The translations under genes and the position numbers were made by a program. A stretch of 64,000 bases of DNA. Source: Ichthyophthirius multifiliis. Lineage: Eukaryota; Ciliophora; Oligohymenophorea; Hymenostomatida. A model generated the notes under the pieces. That model made no database searches. It saw nothing but the letters and a program-made list of their open reading frames with translations, and was not told the origin of the DNA. Below, one piece after another: positions 26,901 to 37,930 of the stretch. How positions within the stretch are numbered: position 1 is the stretch's first letter; the number at the start of each line of letters is the position of its first letter. Location: contig NW_004086336.1 of NCBI RefSeq assembly GCF_000220395.1, positions 79,072 to 143,071 of the forward strand. The letters are read 5' to 3'.

Positions 26901-27669
26901 AAGATAAAAGTACTTTTACTTAATAAAATCTGGAATAAATATAAGAAAAAGAAAACAATTATGTAAATGATTTTGAAAATGATTTTTTTTAAATAAAAGA
27001 AGAAGAATTTTAATAAATTAGAAATTCAAAAAATCATAGTTAAACGTTTAATATGAAATCTAATAAAGAATTAGACAAAAATCATTATTATAGTAATATT
27101 TAAAGTTAATTTTTGAAAAAAAATAATGAATTTGAATTATATTAAAGGTAGTTCAGTAATAAAACGGATAAATATTCAAATTTAAATAAAATAAATTATG
27201 ATAATGAAGAAGAAGATGTTAACTCTTAAAATAAATAATAAATTGAATAATAACGCATTCATAATTAAATTTAAAAAACTAATGAATAAATAAAACATCT
27301 TTAAGAATTAAAATATTTATAAATAAATTAAGAAGACTAAGATACTGATTTTCATGAAATAGAAGAAAATGAAGAAAATTATTTACTTTAAATGACTAAA
27401 TAAGGAGAAGACTTAGCAATAAAATAAGAGAATACAAGATAAATTTTACAATTAAAAGCTTAAATTATGTAAATATATTAATAATATGATGATGAATTCA
27501 CTAATTCTTTTGACAAAGGAAAGGATTTCAAATATTATTATCCTTATAATAATAAAAGTGCTGTTATATAATTATTGCAAGCAAAAAGGAAAAAAATTAA
27601 ACATATAAATTTGTTTATAATCGTAAAAAAAATATAAAAAAAGAAAATGATTATTTTCAAAACAATTGA
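23935..27669 (+). CDS. Cyclic-nucleotide-binding-domain K+ channel (6-TM)
   Basis: A voltage/cyclic-nucleotide type cation channel of the plasma or ciliary membrane. The N-terminal cytosolic part is Gln/Asn-rich and carries a 24-codon repeat (24117-24240). Membrane segments follow (WNMLLIILLTIRIIYVP, IIIFLVMIF, LVCFILYMGHICGCFW). The pore helix and filter SVVTMCTLGYGDITP show a K+ filter with Leu in place of Val in TVGYGD. S6 is VLVSTFVFAFSMNLIGDT, then a C-linker (YLKHLNQRNE) and a CNBD with YLYFLLKGSISFY and KGKMFGELEFFSG. The phosphate-binding cassette is degenerate, lacking the usual R-A after the loop. Beyond it lies CGTCQKYGHDMLDC, a CCHC zinc-knuckle pattern, then a long Glu/Lys/Asn/Gln tail. 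Numerous introns; the end at the TGA 27667-27669 requires a frame slip near 27595. Confidence 0.85.
24117..24240 (+). repeat. 72-base tandem duplication in coding sequence
   Basis: Two copies of about 52 bases each lie exactly 72 bases (24 codons) apart in the N-terminal region of the channel gene. Both encode NQNLxGKRQSALIS with Val or Thr at x. The conserved KRQS context suggests a repeated basic or phosphorylatable docking motif rather than simple sequence. Confidence 0.8.
26063..26117 (+). repeat. 25-base direct duplication in an intron
   Basis: Two adjacent copies of an A-rich segment containing CATTAAAAATTTATTTA, inside the intron that interrupts the CNBD of the channel gene (about 26051-26125). 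Confidence 0.7.
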
Positions 27670-27966
27670 AAAATTATAATACATATATTAGATCTATATT
27701 TAAATGTATTTTTTTGTTTTTACAAAAACATAAAAAATTGTTAAAAAATAAAGAATTTTATTCATTTTTATTTTATTTTATTTTATTTTATTTTAGAATT
27801 TTTATTAAATTTAATTTTTAAATTTAAAAAATAAAAAAAAAATAAAAAAAATAACTTAAAAATATAAAATAAACTTATTCATATTATTAAATATATATAT
27901 AAATCTATATATGAATTCTATTTTATTATATATATAAATAAATAAGTATTTATTTTTATCTATTTT

Positions 27967-28416
27967 TCACATTCTATATTTATAAGATATATTATTTTAA
28001 TATACTTGATTATAAAAAGGTTTTTCTTATTCTTCTTAAACCTATTTAAAACTACTTTTGCTACCAATATATGAAGTGTTTAATATTTAATCTTATTAAA
28101 AATGTCTTAAATTATCTTAAAAGTCTTTATTTCCATTTCCATTTTACTTTTATTCAAATTAATTTCTCATATTTTAAAATTAAGTACTTTTTTACATTTC
28201 ATGTTGATTCACTTATTAATTTCTATTAATATGGCTACTATTTAAAGAAAAAAAAGTCGGTTAATTGCATTAAGAAGCTGGCTAGTTATCTTAATCTCTT
28301 ACTAAAGGTCCGTAATTTTTTCCAGTAAAGTTTTATTTTTATTGAAATTCTTATTCTTATTGTTGATTTGTTATATGAAGCTACTATTCTTCTTTAATTG
28401 AATAACAATTTCCCAT
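27967..28416 (-). CDS. Small hypothetical protein with N-myristoylation signal
   Basis: One exon, 149 codons. Not recognised. The start MGNCYSIKEEQQ has Gly at position 2, Cys at 4 and Ser at 6, the pattern for N-myristoylation plus palmitoylation, so the product is probably tethered to a membrane. The rest is polar and low-complexity: poly-Gln, KNYGPLVRDQDNQPASQ, then Asn/Gln-rich sequence ending NNISYKYRM. No hydrophobic segment and no enzyme motif are present. ATG 28414-28416 is the only start that gives the lipidation signal. Likely a ciliate-restricted gene. Confidence 0.72.
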
Positions 28417-28565
28417 TATTTTTTTTATTTTGTTAAAAATAAATAAATAAATTTATAATATTTTATTTTTTATAAAAAAAAAAAAATGTTAAATTACTTT
28501 AATTTTTTTATTTAAAATAAAATTATAAAAAAAATTTAAGCAAAAAATATAAAAAATAAATAGTT

Positions 28566-29736
28566 TCATTTATCTATATATTACGTCATTACAAAATCTA
28601 TTTTGTTAGTAATATTTTTATCTTTTATTATTGAATTTTCATGTCCTTCTATTGAACTAAAAACTAAATTATTTTTTATAGGTCTTACCACAAATGCTTC
28701 TGAAGCATTTGAAGTTGATAATTAAAACCAATCTTTAATATATTCGTCAAAATCTAAATTTTTAGACCATTCGATTAAATCTTTTACCTCATTATTAAAT
28801 TAATCTTCATTTAAATCTATATACCTTTGATCTTTTAATGGATTAAAATCTTTGGGGATATTTAAATTTTCTTCATCTTCTTCTTGGTTTTGGTTTTGAT
28901 TTTAATTATTTTATTTTTTTTATTCAAGTTCTTACTCTTCTTCTATTCTGGCATTTTTATACATATTTTAAATCCATCTTAACTTATTCTTATATTTTTT
29001 ATTTTTTTAAAATGTTAATTTTTTTTTTTAAAAATAAAATAAAAAACCAATCTTTATTTCTTCTAAATTTTTTCATTTCTTTTTTCTTTTTTAAAATGAT
29101 AATATTTAATTTTATTTGCTGAAAAAAGTTCTACGTAATCAGTTTTAATAAATACTTTATGAGAAATCTTAATTTTTATATTAAAAAAAAAAATATATAA
29201 AAAAATAATACTGGTCTCCATCCATTATTATCTATTCTCAAATACCATCCTTAACTTTAATAATTATCTTTATTTTATATGTATTGCTTATATTTTATTT
29301 TTCTATTTTAATCATTCTAATCTCTCTATATTACTGAATAATCTCTTGGAGCGTAACTGTTTATATCACATAATGCCCCATGTGTATATATTTTATAATA
29401 AATATTTGGTGGAAACGTCTTTTTTTATATTTAATAATTTAAATATTCATGTGTATATATTTTTTATTACTTCACCGCCTAATCTAAATCTTAAATGAAC
29501 GTTTGAAGCCGTTTCTAATAATTAGGCTTCTAAAGGATTTATTGCTTTTAATAATCTTGCCGGATTTCCTCTTTTTTTTTAATTAAGATAGATCTATTGA
29601 TTTTTTATTTTTTTATTTACTTGCATTTAAATAAAATGATATTGTTATAATATTTATATATTTTCCTATTTGTATATGAACGCCATAATTTTTAAATCTT
29701 AATACAGGCATTATTTTAAATCGTTAAATTGTCCAT
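28566..29736 (-). CDS. C11orf65 / MFI homologue (IQ-motif protein)
   Basis: This matches human C11orf65 (MFI, a regulator of mitochondrial fission) along its length. An IQ-like helix KIQKLWRSYTNRKIYKYY comes first. Next are GNPARLLKAINPLEAQLLE and VHLRFRLGGE (human YINPKEAELLDAAAGIHVRF), FPPNIYYKIYTHGALCDIN with APRDYS, GWYLRIDNNGWRPV, and near the end EWSKNLDFDEYIKDWFQLST with SNASEAF (human WTNTLNFDEYIASWKEIATS). A Gln/Asn/Glu insert precedes this last block. Four or five short introns are needed; the first removes about 50 bases after FKCK, and another precedes NKLRWIQNMYKNARIEEEQE (human RKIEWMRQMYY). The start is the ATG at 29736. The similarity is read from memory of the human protein, but the motif order is convincing. 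Confidence 0.85.
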
Positions 29737-29920
29737 AAAAATTAATTTTATTAATATTTTTATTTATTAAATTAATAAATGAATTTAAATAAAAAAACTA
29801 GTTTATAAAAATATAAATTTTTGATATAAAAATAATATATTTATTATTTATTTATTTAAAAAGTTAATAATAAAATATTTTTATTTTATTTTTATAAAAA
29901 AAAACATATTTTTAAATAAA

Positions 29921-30130
29921 ATGGATGATTTAAAAATATAAAATAGCCTTTAAATGAGATATAAAGCATTTAAGATTTGTAATGAATAATGTCATTTTTA
30001 AAAATAAACATTATCAGGAGATATGATTAATCATACAGTATATGATTGTTTAAAATATTGCGGAGTAAAATACTAAAAAGTATTTGAATTAGTTTTGTAG
30101 ACTTTAGATGAAAATAATAATTAAAATTGA
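29921..30130 (+). CDS. Small Tim-family mitochondrial intermembrane chaperone
   Basis: A single-exon 69-residue protein with twin CX3C motifs, CNEQC and CLKYC, 18 residues apart, set in two predicted helices. This is the hallmark of Tim8/9/10/13, which form hexamers in the mitochondrial intermembrane space and carry hydrophobic carriers to TIM22, and which fold through the Mia40 relay. The short N-terminus without a presequence and the final QTLDENNNQN fit the family. Which paralogue it is cannot be told by eye; the gap between motifs is a little longer than the usual 11-16. It lies next to, and divergent from, the C11orf65 homologue. Confidence 0.75.
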
Positions 30131-31169
30131 TTTAAATTTATTAAATAAAATACGATTATATTTAATTAATTAATTTATAGTTTAAATTAATAAACATATA
30201 TTTTTTATTGATTATTAAAAAAAATGGTTTGAGTATTTTATTATTAATATTATTTTTTAGCTAAATTTTAAATTTTCTTATCTAAATTAAATAAATATAG
30301 TTTTTATTAAATTCAGACAATTAATTCTCATTTTCAATTTAAATATAGATTATTAAAAATAAATTATAAATTAACTTCATTTTAGAACTTTTTAAATTAA
30401 TTTTTTTAAATTTAAAATATTACAGTATTTATATTTATAAAAATTATTATTTTTAGTCTTGTTTATATATTTTTTAGGATTGATATTATTATCTTTTTAT
30501 TTCAATATATAATTAAAAAATACAGATATTTATAATGTATTTTTCAATTTAAATATAATTTTTTTTATAGAACCAAATTAATTTTATTATTTATTAAATA
30601 AATTTTAATAAAAAGTAATTTTCGACATAAACAATCAATACAATAATATGTTGCTTTTAGAAAACATAGTTATAAATTAATAATTCTTTTTAAAAATTTA
30701 AATTTGATATAAAGAAATACACAATTTACGTGAATTTGCTTATTAAATATCTTAAATAATAGATAAATAAATAATTTAATTAAGATAAATATTTTTATCT
30801 TCAAAATTATAAAAATATAAAAAAATTTTGAAAAAAATATATTTTAATTTTTTTTTTTTTATTTCAGTTTGAATCAATTATAATGATAATAAAAATTAAA
30901 ATTAATAATTATATTTATATTTATTAAATTTAAATAATAAAATTAATATACATATATATATATATATTATTTTTTTTTTCATAAAATAGTCTCAGTAAAG
31001 AGAAAAAAAAAGCACAACAGTATTAAAAAATAGGTTTTTTTAAACTTGAAAAAATACTAACCTTCGAAATTCTTGAATAAAAGAAAAAAGAAAAATATAA
31101 ATATTATTCAAAAAAAAAAAAATAACACTCAAAATAAAATAAAATAAAAAATTAATTAAAAACATAACA
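30131..31169. other. AT-rich intergenic sequence
   Basis: No supported gene. Plain A/T tracts and a TA run near 30950-30967. The last 170 bases before the DD-peptidase contain a more mixed patch (30990-31080) that might be an upstream exon or leader of that gene. Confidence 0.5.
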
Positions 31170-32214
31170 AATGAGAGCAAAAAGTAGTGTAAAAATAAAA
31201 AGCTCATTAAATAGCAAAATATTTTATCCATCCATAGACTCAAATAATCAATAATACGATTAATAAAGTACATAAATTCCTAGTTAATTTTCATCCTAAT
31301 AAAGTTTACCAAAGATAATAAAACTTCCCTAACTATCATGTAGAGCCTGGGGAATATATAACGAACATGATGGCTAATTAATAAAGGGATTAAATACAAC
31401 TCGAATTCGAGAAATGGCATCAATAACGAAAATAATGACGTGCTTAGTATCATTAAGGTTATTAAAAAAGTACAATTTTAATTCCAAAAAGCTATATTTT
31501 AGTGTTTCAAATTAAGCATCAACATCCACAGGTACAACAGCTAATTTAAAATATAATGAATGGTATACAGTAAATGATTTATTATATGGATTAATGCTTC
31601 CTTCAGGAAACGATTGCGCAATAAGTTTAGCTGAGAACTTCGGATGCATTCTTTATTTTGCTAAATAAGGCTAATTTAAAATGTTAGAAGGGATAGATAG
31701 TGTAGATGTTTTAGATGATTATTATGTGGGGACATATGTGTAATTATTTGTCAAAGAGATGAATAATATTGCTTAGGAATTCAAACTTAAAAGTACTAAA
31801 TTCACTAATCCGCATGGATTATCTGACAAAATGAATAGATCTACATGTAATGATTTGGCTTTTATTACTTAAAAAGCACTTTAATAGCATGAATTTAGGA
31901 AAATTGTATAGGCCAAATATCATGTTGCGTATTATAAAAAATTAAGTATTTAGAATTAATAAGAATATAAAAATGAATGGGTTAATACAAATAAATTGCT
32001 AGATAAAGGTAATTATTTTGGAGTTAAAACAGGAATCACAAATAGTGCAGGCTCTTGCTTAAGCTCACTTTATTGTGATTATATTAAAGAAATTAATCAA
32101 GATGTAAATATTATTATTGTTGTTTTGGGGTCATTTAAGGCTGACGGAAGGTTTGATGATACTGAAAGTATTGTTGAATGGTATATTAAATAATTAAAGG
32201 ATGGTTCTATTTGA
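31170..32214 (+). CDS. D-alanyl-D-alanine carboxypeptidase-like protein (peptidase S11)
   Basis: A penicillin-binding-protein-fold serine hydrolase. The three S11 active-site motifs are intact: SxxK in REMASITKIMT, SxN in LMLPSGNDCAISLAENFG, and KTG in YFGVKTGITNSAGSCLSSL. KSTKFTNPHGLSDKMNRST matches the family's NTHFVNPHGL...STA block. Bacterial members trim the pentapeptide of peptidoglycan. A ciliate has no such wall, so the substrate may be prey bacterial wall or another amide; this is inference. The family is bacterial, suggesting old transfer, although codon use (TAA as Gln, AT-rich) is fully native. No intron is seen. The ATG at 31170 fits only if an A run near 31196-31201 is one base shorter; otherwise no Met lies before the SxxK motif. 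No signal peptide is obvious. Confidence 0.88.
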
Positions 32215-32867
32215 GTATCTTATATTTATTTTTATAATAAATAATTTATTTTTATATTGATGTTAACTTTTTATATTGTTAAATTTTATTTTCTAAGTTT
32301 AATCTTATTGTTTGTAAAAATAGAAATAATTAATAAATAAATAATTTTAAATTTTTTTTATACTTTTTTAAATTTTTAATTTTAATTCTAATGAAATTAT
32401 TTAATAATTTTTTTATTTATTATTTATATGATTTTTTTTATATATATTTAATAAAATAAAAAATATTTTTAATAATGTATACAGAATATCATTATAATAA
32501 CTGATTATATTGAAATTAATATTCACGAAATAAAAAATAAATATTTTATAAGTTTTTATTTAAGAATTAATTGCGGATAGTTTATTCAAAATTTTTAAAT
32601 TAAATTATAAATCAAATAAATAACTTCAGTTTTTTTTTTTTTTTTTAAAAAAATATATACTAAAAATAAATAAATTAAAAAAATAAAACAATTAATAATA
32701 ATAATAATTAATACAATAGAAACATAATTCAAAAAAACATAAAATTTACATTAAAATAAACAATATTAATATTAATTATATTTTATTTCTAAAAAAAAAA
32801 TAAAAATAAAAAGCAAAAACAAAAACAAAAAAAACTAAAATAAAAATAAAAATAAAAAATTAATATA
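32215..32867. other. AT-rich intergenic sequence upstream of SPAG6
   Basis: Tandem A/T tracts only. The 60 bases just before the SPAG6 ATG are an almost pure A-rich leader with AAAAATAAA units, as expected for the 5' UTR of a strongly expressed ciliate gene. Confidence 0.55.
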
Positions 32868-34480
32868 ATGAGCCGCGCCGTTCTTTAACCATTCGAAGAA
32901 TATCAAAAAGCTCGTGTATAATTCGTTCAAACAGTAGCCGTTCTAGCCCGAAAGCCATAGAATATCGAAGCATTACAAGCGGCAGGAGTAATGGCTTTAC
33001 TAAAACCATTATTATTAGATAATGTACCTTCAATCCAATAAAGTGCCGCCTTAGCTTTAGGTCGTTTAGCGAATTATTCTGAAGATCTAGCCGAAGCAGT
33101 AGTTTCAGCCGATATATTAAACTAATTGGTATTAAGTCTTTCAGAATAAAATCGTTTTTATAAGAAAGCAGCCGCTTTTGTACTTAGAGCAGTTGCAAAA
33201 CATTCCACTAGTTTAGCTCAAAATGTAGTAGATTCAGGCGCTTTAGATGCCTTAGTAGTTTGCTTAGAAGAATTCGATCCTTCGGTAAAAGAAGCAGCCG
33301 CTTGGGCTCTTTCTAATATAGCAAAACATTCAAGTGATTTGGCTTAAAGTGTTGTCGAAGTTGGAGCTGTACCTTTACTTGTTTTATGTCTATAGGAACC
33401 TGAAACTGCTCTTAAAAGAATATCAGCAGGGGCTTTAGGTGAAATATGTAGACATTCATAAGAGTTAGCTTAAAGTGTAGTTGATGCAGGTTATTTTTTT
33501 ATATTTTTATTTTTTTTATTCTTATATTATTTTTTTAGGTGCTGTGCCTTTTTTAAGTGCTTTAATTCCACATAATGATGCTTAATTAAAAAGATAGGTT
33601 TGTAATTGTTTAGGTTATATTGCTAGACATACTATTGATTTAGCAGAAAGAGTTGTCGAAGCAGAAGTTTTCCCGAAGATTCTCTATAGATTGAAAGATT
33701 AGGATTTATTAGTGAGAAAATTCGCTGCTACTTGTATTAGAGAAATAGCTAAATAATCATAAGATATGGCCAAACTTATTTGCAATTCTGGAGGTGCAGT
33801 AGCAATTGTTGATTATATTAATGATGCTAAAGAAAGTGCTAGACTTCCTGGAATTATTACTCTTGGGTATATTTCTGCTTTTGATGAATCTTTGGCTATG
33901 GGTGTTATTTCTGCTAAAGGTAATAAAAATATTAAAAATTAATTAAAAAAAATGAAAAGGCATTCCTCCATTAAAAGATGCACTTATAAAGGAAAAGGAT
34001 GATCTAGTTTAAGCCGCAGCTGCATGGACTTTAGGTTAGATTGGAGGACATAGTCCTGATCATGCTAGGGCTATGGCAGAAGCTGATATCCCAAGTGCTT
34101 TATTAGCTGTGTATAAATTTAGAGATAGTAGTGAAGATTTAAAAAAGAAAGCGAAAAAAGCCCTTAAAAGTATTTTATAAATGTGTAGCTTTTTAAATGC
34201 TTTAGAGCCTTTAATTAGTGAGGCCCCAGATGATATTTTGTAGTATGTTTTACATTAGTTCGCTAAAACTTTACCTCATGACAATGTTGCTAAAAAGAGC
34301 TTTGTTTAATCGGAAGGTCTTAAAAAAATTTAAGAGATTAAAGCAGCACCGGGATCAAAGTTAAGGTAGTATATAGATTCTATTAATTCTATTTATCCTT
34401 AAGAAATTATTTAATATTATACTCCAGGTTATTAATAGACTTTGCTTAAAAAATTGGATGATTATAATACTGGAGATTGA
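32868..34480 (+). CDS. SPAG6: SPAG6/PF16 axonemal central-pair armadillo protein
   Basis: SPAG6 (PF16 in Chlamydomonas) binds the C1 microtubule of the central pair and is needed for ciliary beating. The product is about 508 residues, the usual length. It starts MSRAVLQPFEEYQKARVQF and then shows successive armadillo repeats, for example NIEALQAAGVMALLKPLLL, AALALGRLANYSEDLAEAVV, VKEAAAWALSNIAKHSSDLA and AAAAWTLGQIGGHSPDHARA. It ends PGYQQTLLKKLDDYNTGD. Two short introns lie at 33490-33538 and 33920-33959. Codons in the first exon are unusually GC-rich for this window (CGC, GCC, GTA, GCG), which suggests strong expression. Start and stop are unambiguous. Confidence 0.96.
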
Positions 34481-34719
34481 TTTTTTTTTTATTATTTATT
34501 ATTAAATGTTATATTATATGGAATATTTCATTACCATCTTCTATTTTATACTTACCATTAATTTTATTCTAGTATTTATTTTTTAATATTAATGTTATTC
34601 TATTAATTTATTTAATTAATAATAAATATTAATTAATGATTCTTAATTTTATTTAAACATTATATTAAAACAAAAATAAAGATATTTAAAAAAATAAAAA
34701 GATTAAAAAAAAAAATTAA

Positions 34720-35432
34720 ATGCTTATTTTTTCTTTATTTAATAAAATATAATATTCATTTGCAAAAGTAAGTTAGAAGAATTAAATTCTTTTAAAATCA
34801 GCCCCAAAGAAAAAAAGAAAAGAAGGAGAATTTACTGAAAAAGGAATAGCTTAATTGAAACAAAAAGAATAATTATTAATAAAAGAAAAGTTCAAAAAAT
34901 AATAATTATAAGTATTATTTACTTTTTATAAAAAAAAAAAATCAGTTTTAAAGCAGGATTTACACCGTAAGAAGTTGAACCTTATAATGATATGGTAAAA
35001 AAAGCTTTAATATTAAATAATGCAAGTCCATCTGAAATAACACAATTTAAAGTAAATTAAGCAATATAAAAATTCAAAGTTTCACCAAGAGACACTAGTT
35101 CTGCAGCAATATAAGGTTTTATTTTTTTTTTGAAATAAATAAGTGTATTTATTTTACTTTTTATCGAAAAAAAAATAGTTGTTGTAAGAACTGAAAAGAT
35201 ATTAACCTTATTAAAACATTGTTAAGAAAATAGATAGGATAAATATGCGGGAAAATAACTAAGATCAACAATTTAATAAAGAAGAAAATGGCTTAATTAT
35301 TTAAGAATGACTGATTATCATCGTTATAAATGGCTTTGTAATGAATATTGTATTCCTGATGTTCCACCTAAACTTGGACATCATAAAGATTTCTTTTATT
35401 TAAAACCGAAACCTTTACCTAATATTAATTGA
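34720..35432 (+). CDS. MRPS15: Mitochondrial small-subunit ribosomal protein uS15
   Basis: The C-terminal half carries the uS15 fold: VVRTEKILTLLKHCQENRQD, then QQRRKWLNYLRMTDYHRYKW, matching bacterial S15 (LTEHLKxHxKDxxSRRGLLxLVxKRRxLLxYL). The long N-terminal extension is basic and contains FSLFNKIQYSFAKVSQK, a plausible mitochondrial presequence, and KAGFTPQEVEPYNDMVKKA with SPSEITQFKVNQAIQKF. A tail CIPDVPPKLGHHKDFFYLKP follows the fold. Two introns are seen, about 34912-34945 and 35115-35176. The phase at the first one does not fit by one base, so a homopolymer error or a slightly different splice site is likely. The extension and the presequence point to the mitochondrial, not the cytosolic, S15. 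Confidence 0.83.
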
Positions 35433-35570
35433 AAAAAAGATGAAAATTTTTTAACAAAAGAGATAAATATTTATTTAAAATAAAAATTATTAATATTATG
35501 TATGGATTTAATATATTTTAGTTATTTTATTTAAGAAATAAAATATATTTATATGTATTATTTTTCAGAT

Positions 35571-35607
<37 letters not shown>

Positions 35608-35957
35608 TTATTTATTTATTTATTTTTAAATTCTTTTTTTATTTTTTTGTTTGTTAAATTCTCTTTTATTTATATTTTTATAATTTTTTTTTATATTTAT
35701 TTGTGAAATTATTATAAATTATAGAAAATATTCATAATTTATAATTTTTAATTTTTATTAATATTAATTTAAAAATTTAATAAATTCCATAAAAAAATTA
35801 AATATTTTTTATATAATATTTATTACTTTTATAATGATGATATAAGAATAATTAATAGCTAATTTTACTAATAAAAAAATACGATAAAAGTTATCTTTTA
35901 TAATATTTTACATAGTGAATTTATTAAAAAATTATATATATATATTTTATTTAATTT
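35433..35957. other. AT-rich intergenic sequence between convergent genes
   Basis: 3' ends of uS15m (+) and the WD40 gene (-) face each other. A TA microsatellite (about 35576-35604) followed by TTTA repeats is the only structure seen. Confidence 0.6.
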
Positions 35958-37303
35958 TCAAAAAAAAATATCTTCATATATTAATTTATTTTTTTTCCTC
36001 TCAAATTCAACTACACCAGAATAATCACTAGCATTTACTGCTACAAAAACTTTATCTTCAATAGAATCTATTCCTACCATTTCTCCAATTAAATCAAATG
36101 ATTAATAGTTTTAATAATCGCTTTAAATATCATAAAAATGTACATAATTAATGCTTTCTATAAAAGCCAAAAATTACTCATTTCCTATATATTATACTTC
36201 GAAAGTATTACCAACATTCGCTTAAAGGACATGAACTGATTTATTACTTTTCCTAATATCCCAAACCCTTACAGTAAGATCTTGATTTCCAGTAGCTAAA
36301 TATACTCCATCTTATTTCCAATCTAAAGTTAATCCATAATCTTAATGTCCCTTTAATTTTTTTGTATATTTTAAATAATTAATAAATTGAAATAAATTAC
36401 CACTAATATCTAAACGATTTATTTTTAACGAAAATCAGCTATTTCAGCTTCATTTTTATCACAAAACATAGCAATAATATTTCTATTATCAGGTTTAAAT
36501 TTCGCAATATTAACAAGTTCGCCAGCGTCTAAATAATCAATTTATTTTCTTATATTTTCAACATCAAAAATACTAATTAGTTTATCATTTTAGCAGGTTA
36601 AAATATACAGATTATTTCCTTCTTAGAACAATTTAATGTAATTAATAATATCTCCTTTATCTTCTTGTGCATAATTTCTAGTAACATTATGCATATAGGT
36701 ACTTTTTAAACTTTTTAAACATTATAAAAATAGGCCGCCATTTAATCCTCCTAATGCAATAATATTTTTATTGGTATTAATATCAAAACAACAAGGCGAT
36801 AATCCGTCTACAAAGTGAAAATCTTTTAAGCTTTCTTTTAATGTGCAACAATGAGTAATTCCTCCTCTATTAAAATATGTAAAGTCATGATAAGAAGTTG
36901 CTTATAAGCAATGACGAAGCTAATAATGATTATATTTTGGCTTTAAGCCTTTATAAAATTTCTTATATAAAAAATATTCTTCTTTATTAACTTAGTTTCT
37001 CTTAGGATACTTTTATAAAGGCTAATCGTGCTATCGGTGAGGGTTAAATTATGTTTCCCTTTATAATAACCAGTTTTCTCTTGTTTAACCTATTGTTACG
37101 GACCATTTTATTCCTTGGAAATCTAATACGTTTAGGTCTTACCGGTCTACATCTTCTGATTTAATTACTTTGATATTTTATTTTTAAAATGGTTAACGAT
37201 TTTTTAATTCTTTTTATTGTAATAGGTTTGCTTGGTAAATTATTGGATTTTATGTTGGTTATTCTTCTTGGATGTTTTATTAATTTTCTTCTTCTTCTTA
37301 CAT
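35958..37303 (-). CDS. WD40-repeat protein
   Basis: The N-terminal 150 residues are polar and Gln-rich, containing DLNVLDFQGIKWSVTIGQTR, a segment typical of the plant/fungal WD40 group that includes S. pombe C2A9.03. Then come beta-propeller blades: TNKNIIALGGLNGGLFLQCL, NNLYILTCQNDKLISIFDVE and ELVNIAKFKPDNRNIIAMF. After a 48-base intron there is the best blade, GVYLATGNQDLTVRVWDIRK. The final strands are FLAFIESINYVHFYDIQ and DSIEDKVFVAVNASDYSGVV. At least five blades are visible, and the others are weak. No catalytic domain is attached, so it is probably a scaffold. The start ATG at 37303 opens MQEEENQQNIQEEQ; stop is TGA at 35958-35960. Confidence 0.8.
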
Positions 37304-37930
37304 TATTTTTTACTTTTACTTTTTTATAAACTTTTTCTGTTTTCTCTATTTTTTTAAATATATATTATTGATTTTTTTTATGTTTAATTTTATTTTTTTC
37401 TTCTTATTTTTAAAGAAAAGTATTATTTTATTTTATCTATAAGTTTTTTTTTAATATATATATAATGTTTTTTACAACATTTTTTTTGTGAAATTCTATT
37501 AAATAAACGTATGGATTCTATTATAATTTCTATAATTATAAAATTATTTATATATATTTTATGTATTTAGTTTAATTAGTATAATTATATTTTTCATTAT
37601 ATAATATTATTTATAAGATTACATAAAAATATAAAATTATTTATATTTAAATATATTTATTATTATTAAATTAATTATTTTTAATAAGATATAAATCATA
37701 TTTTTTTATTTACTAAAAAATATAATATTATAATGCTTGTATAGTTTAATTTTTTTTTATATTATAAAATAAAAAAAAAATATGATGAAGAAGGAATCAA
37801 TTAATATGTTTTTTAATAATTTAGAAATTAAATAAATAATTTTTTTATATTAATAATTTAATTTTTATCTAATTTATCTGTTATTTATATTTAAAAATAT
37901 ATCTTTTCCTTTAATAAAACATTTTAATAA
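37304..37930. other. AT-rich intergenic sequence
   Basis: Divergent upstream region of the WD40 gene (-) and the fragmented gene beyond (+). A short ATG frame at about 37782 (MMKKESINMFFNN) could be a first exon, but it has no support. Confidence 0.45.

Noticed and set aside
31040-31273. Minus-strand reading frame of 77 codons rich in Phe, Leu and Ile.
   Set aside because: Antisense of the DD-peptidase leader. Composition mirrors A-rich sequence and no motif is present.
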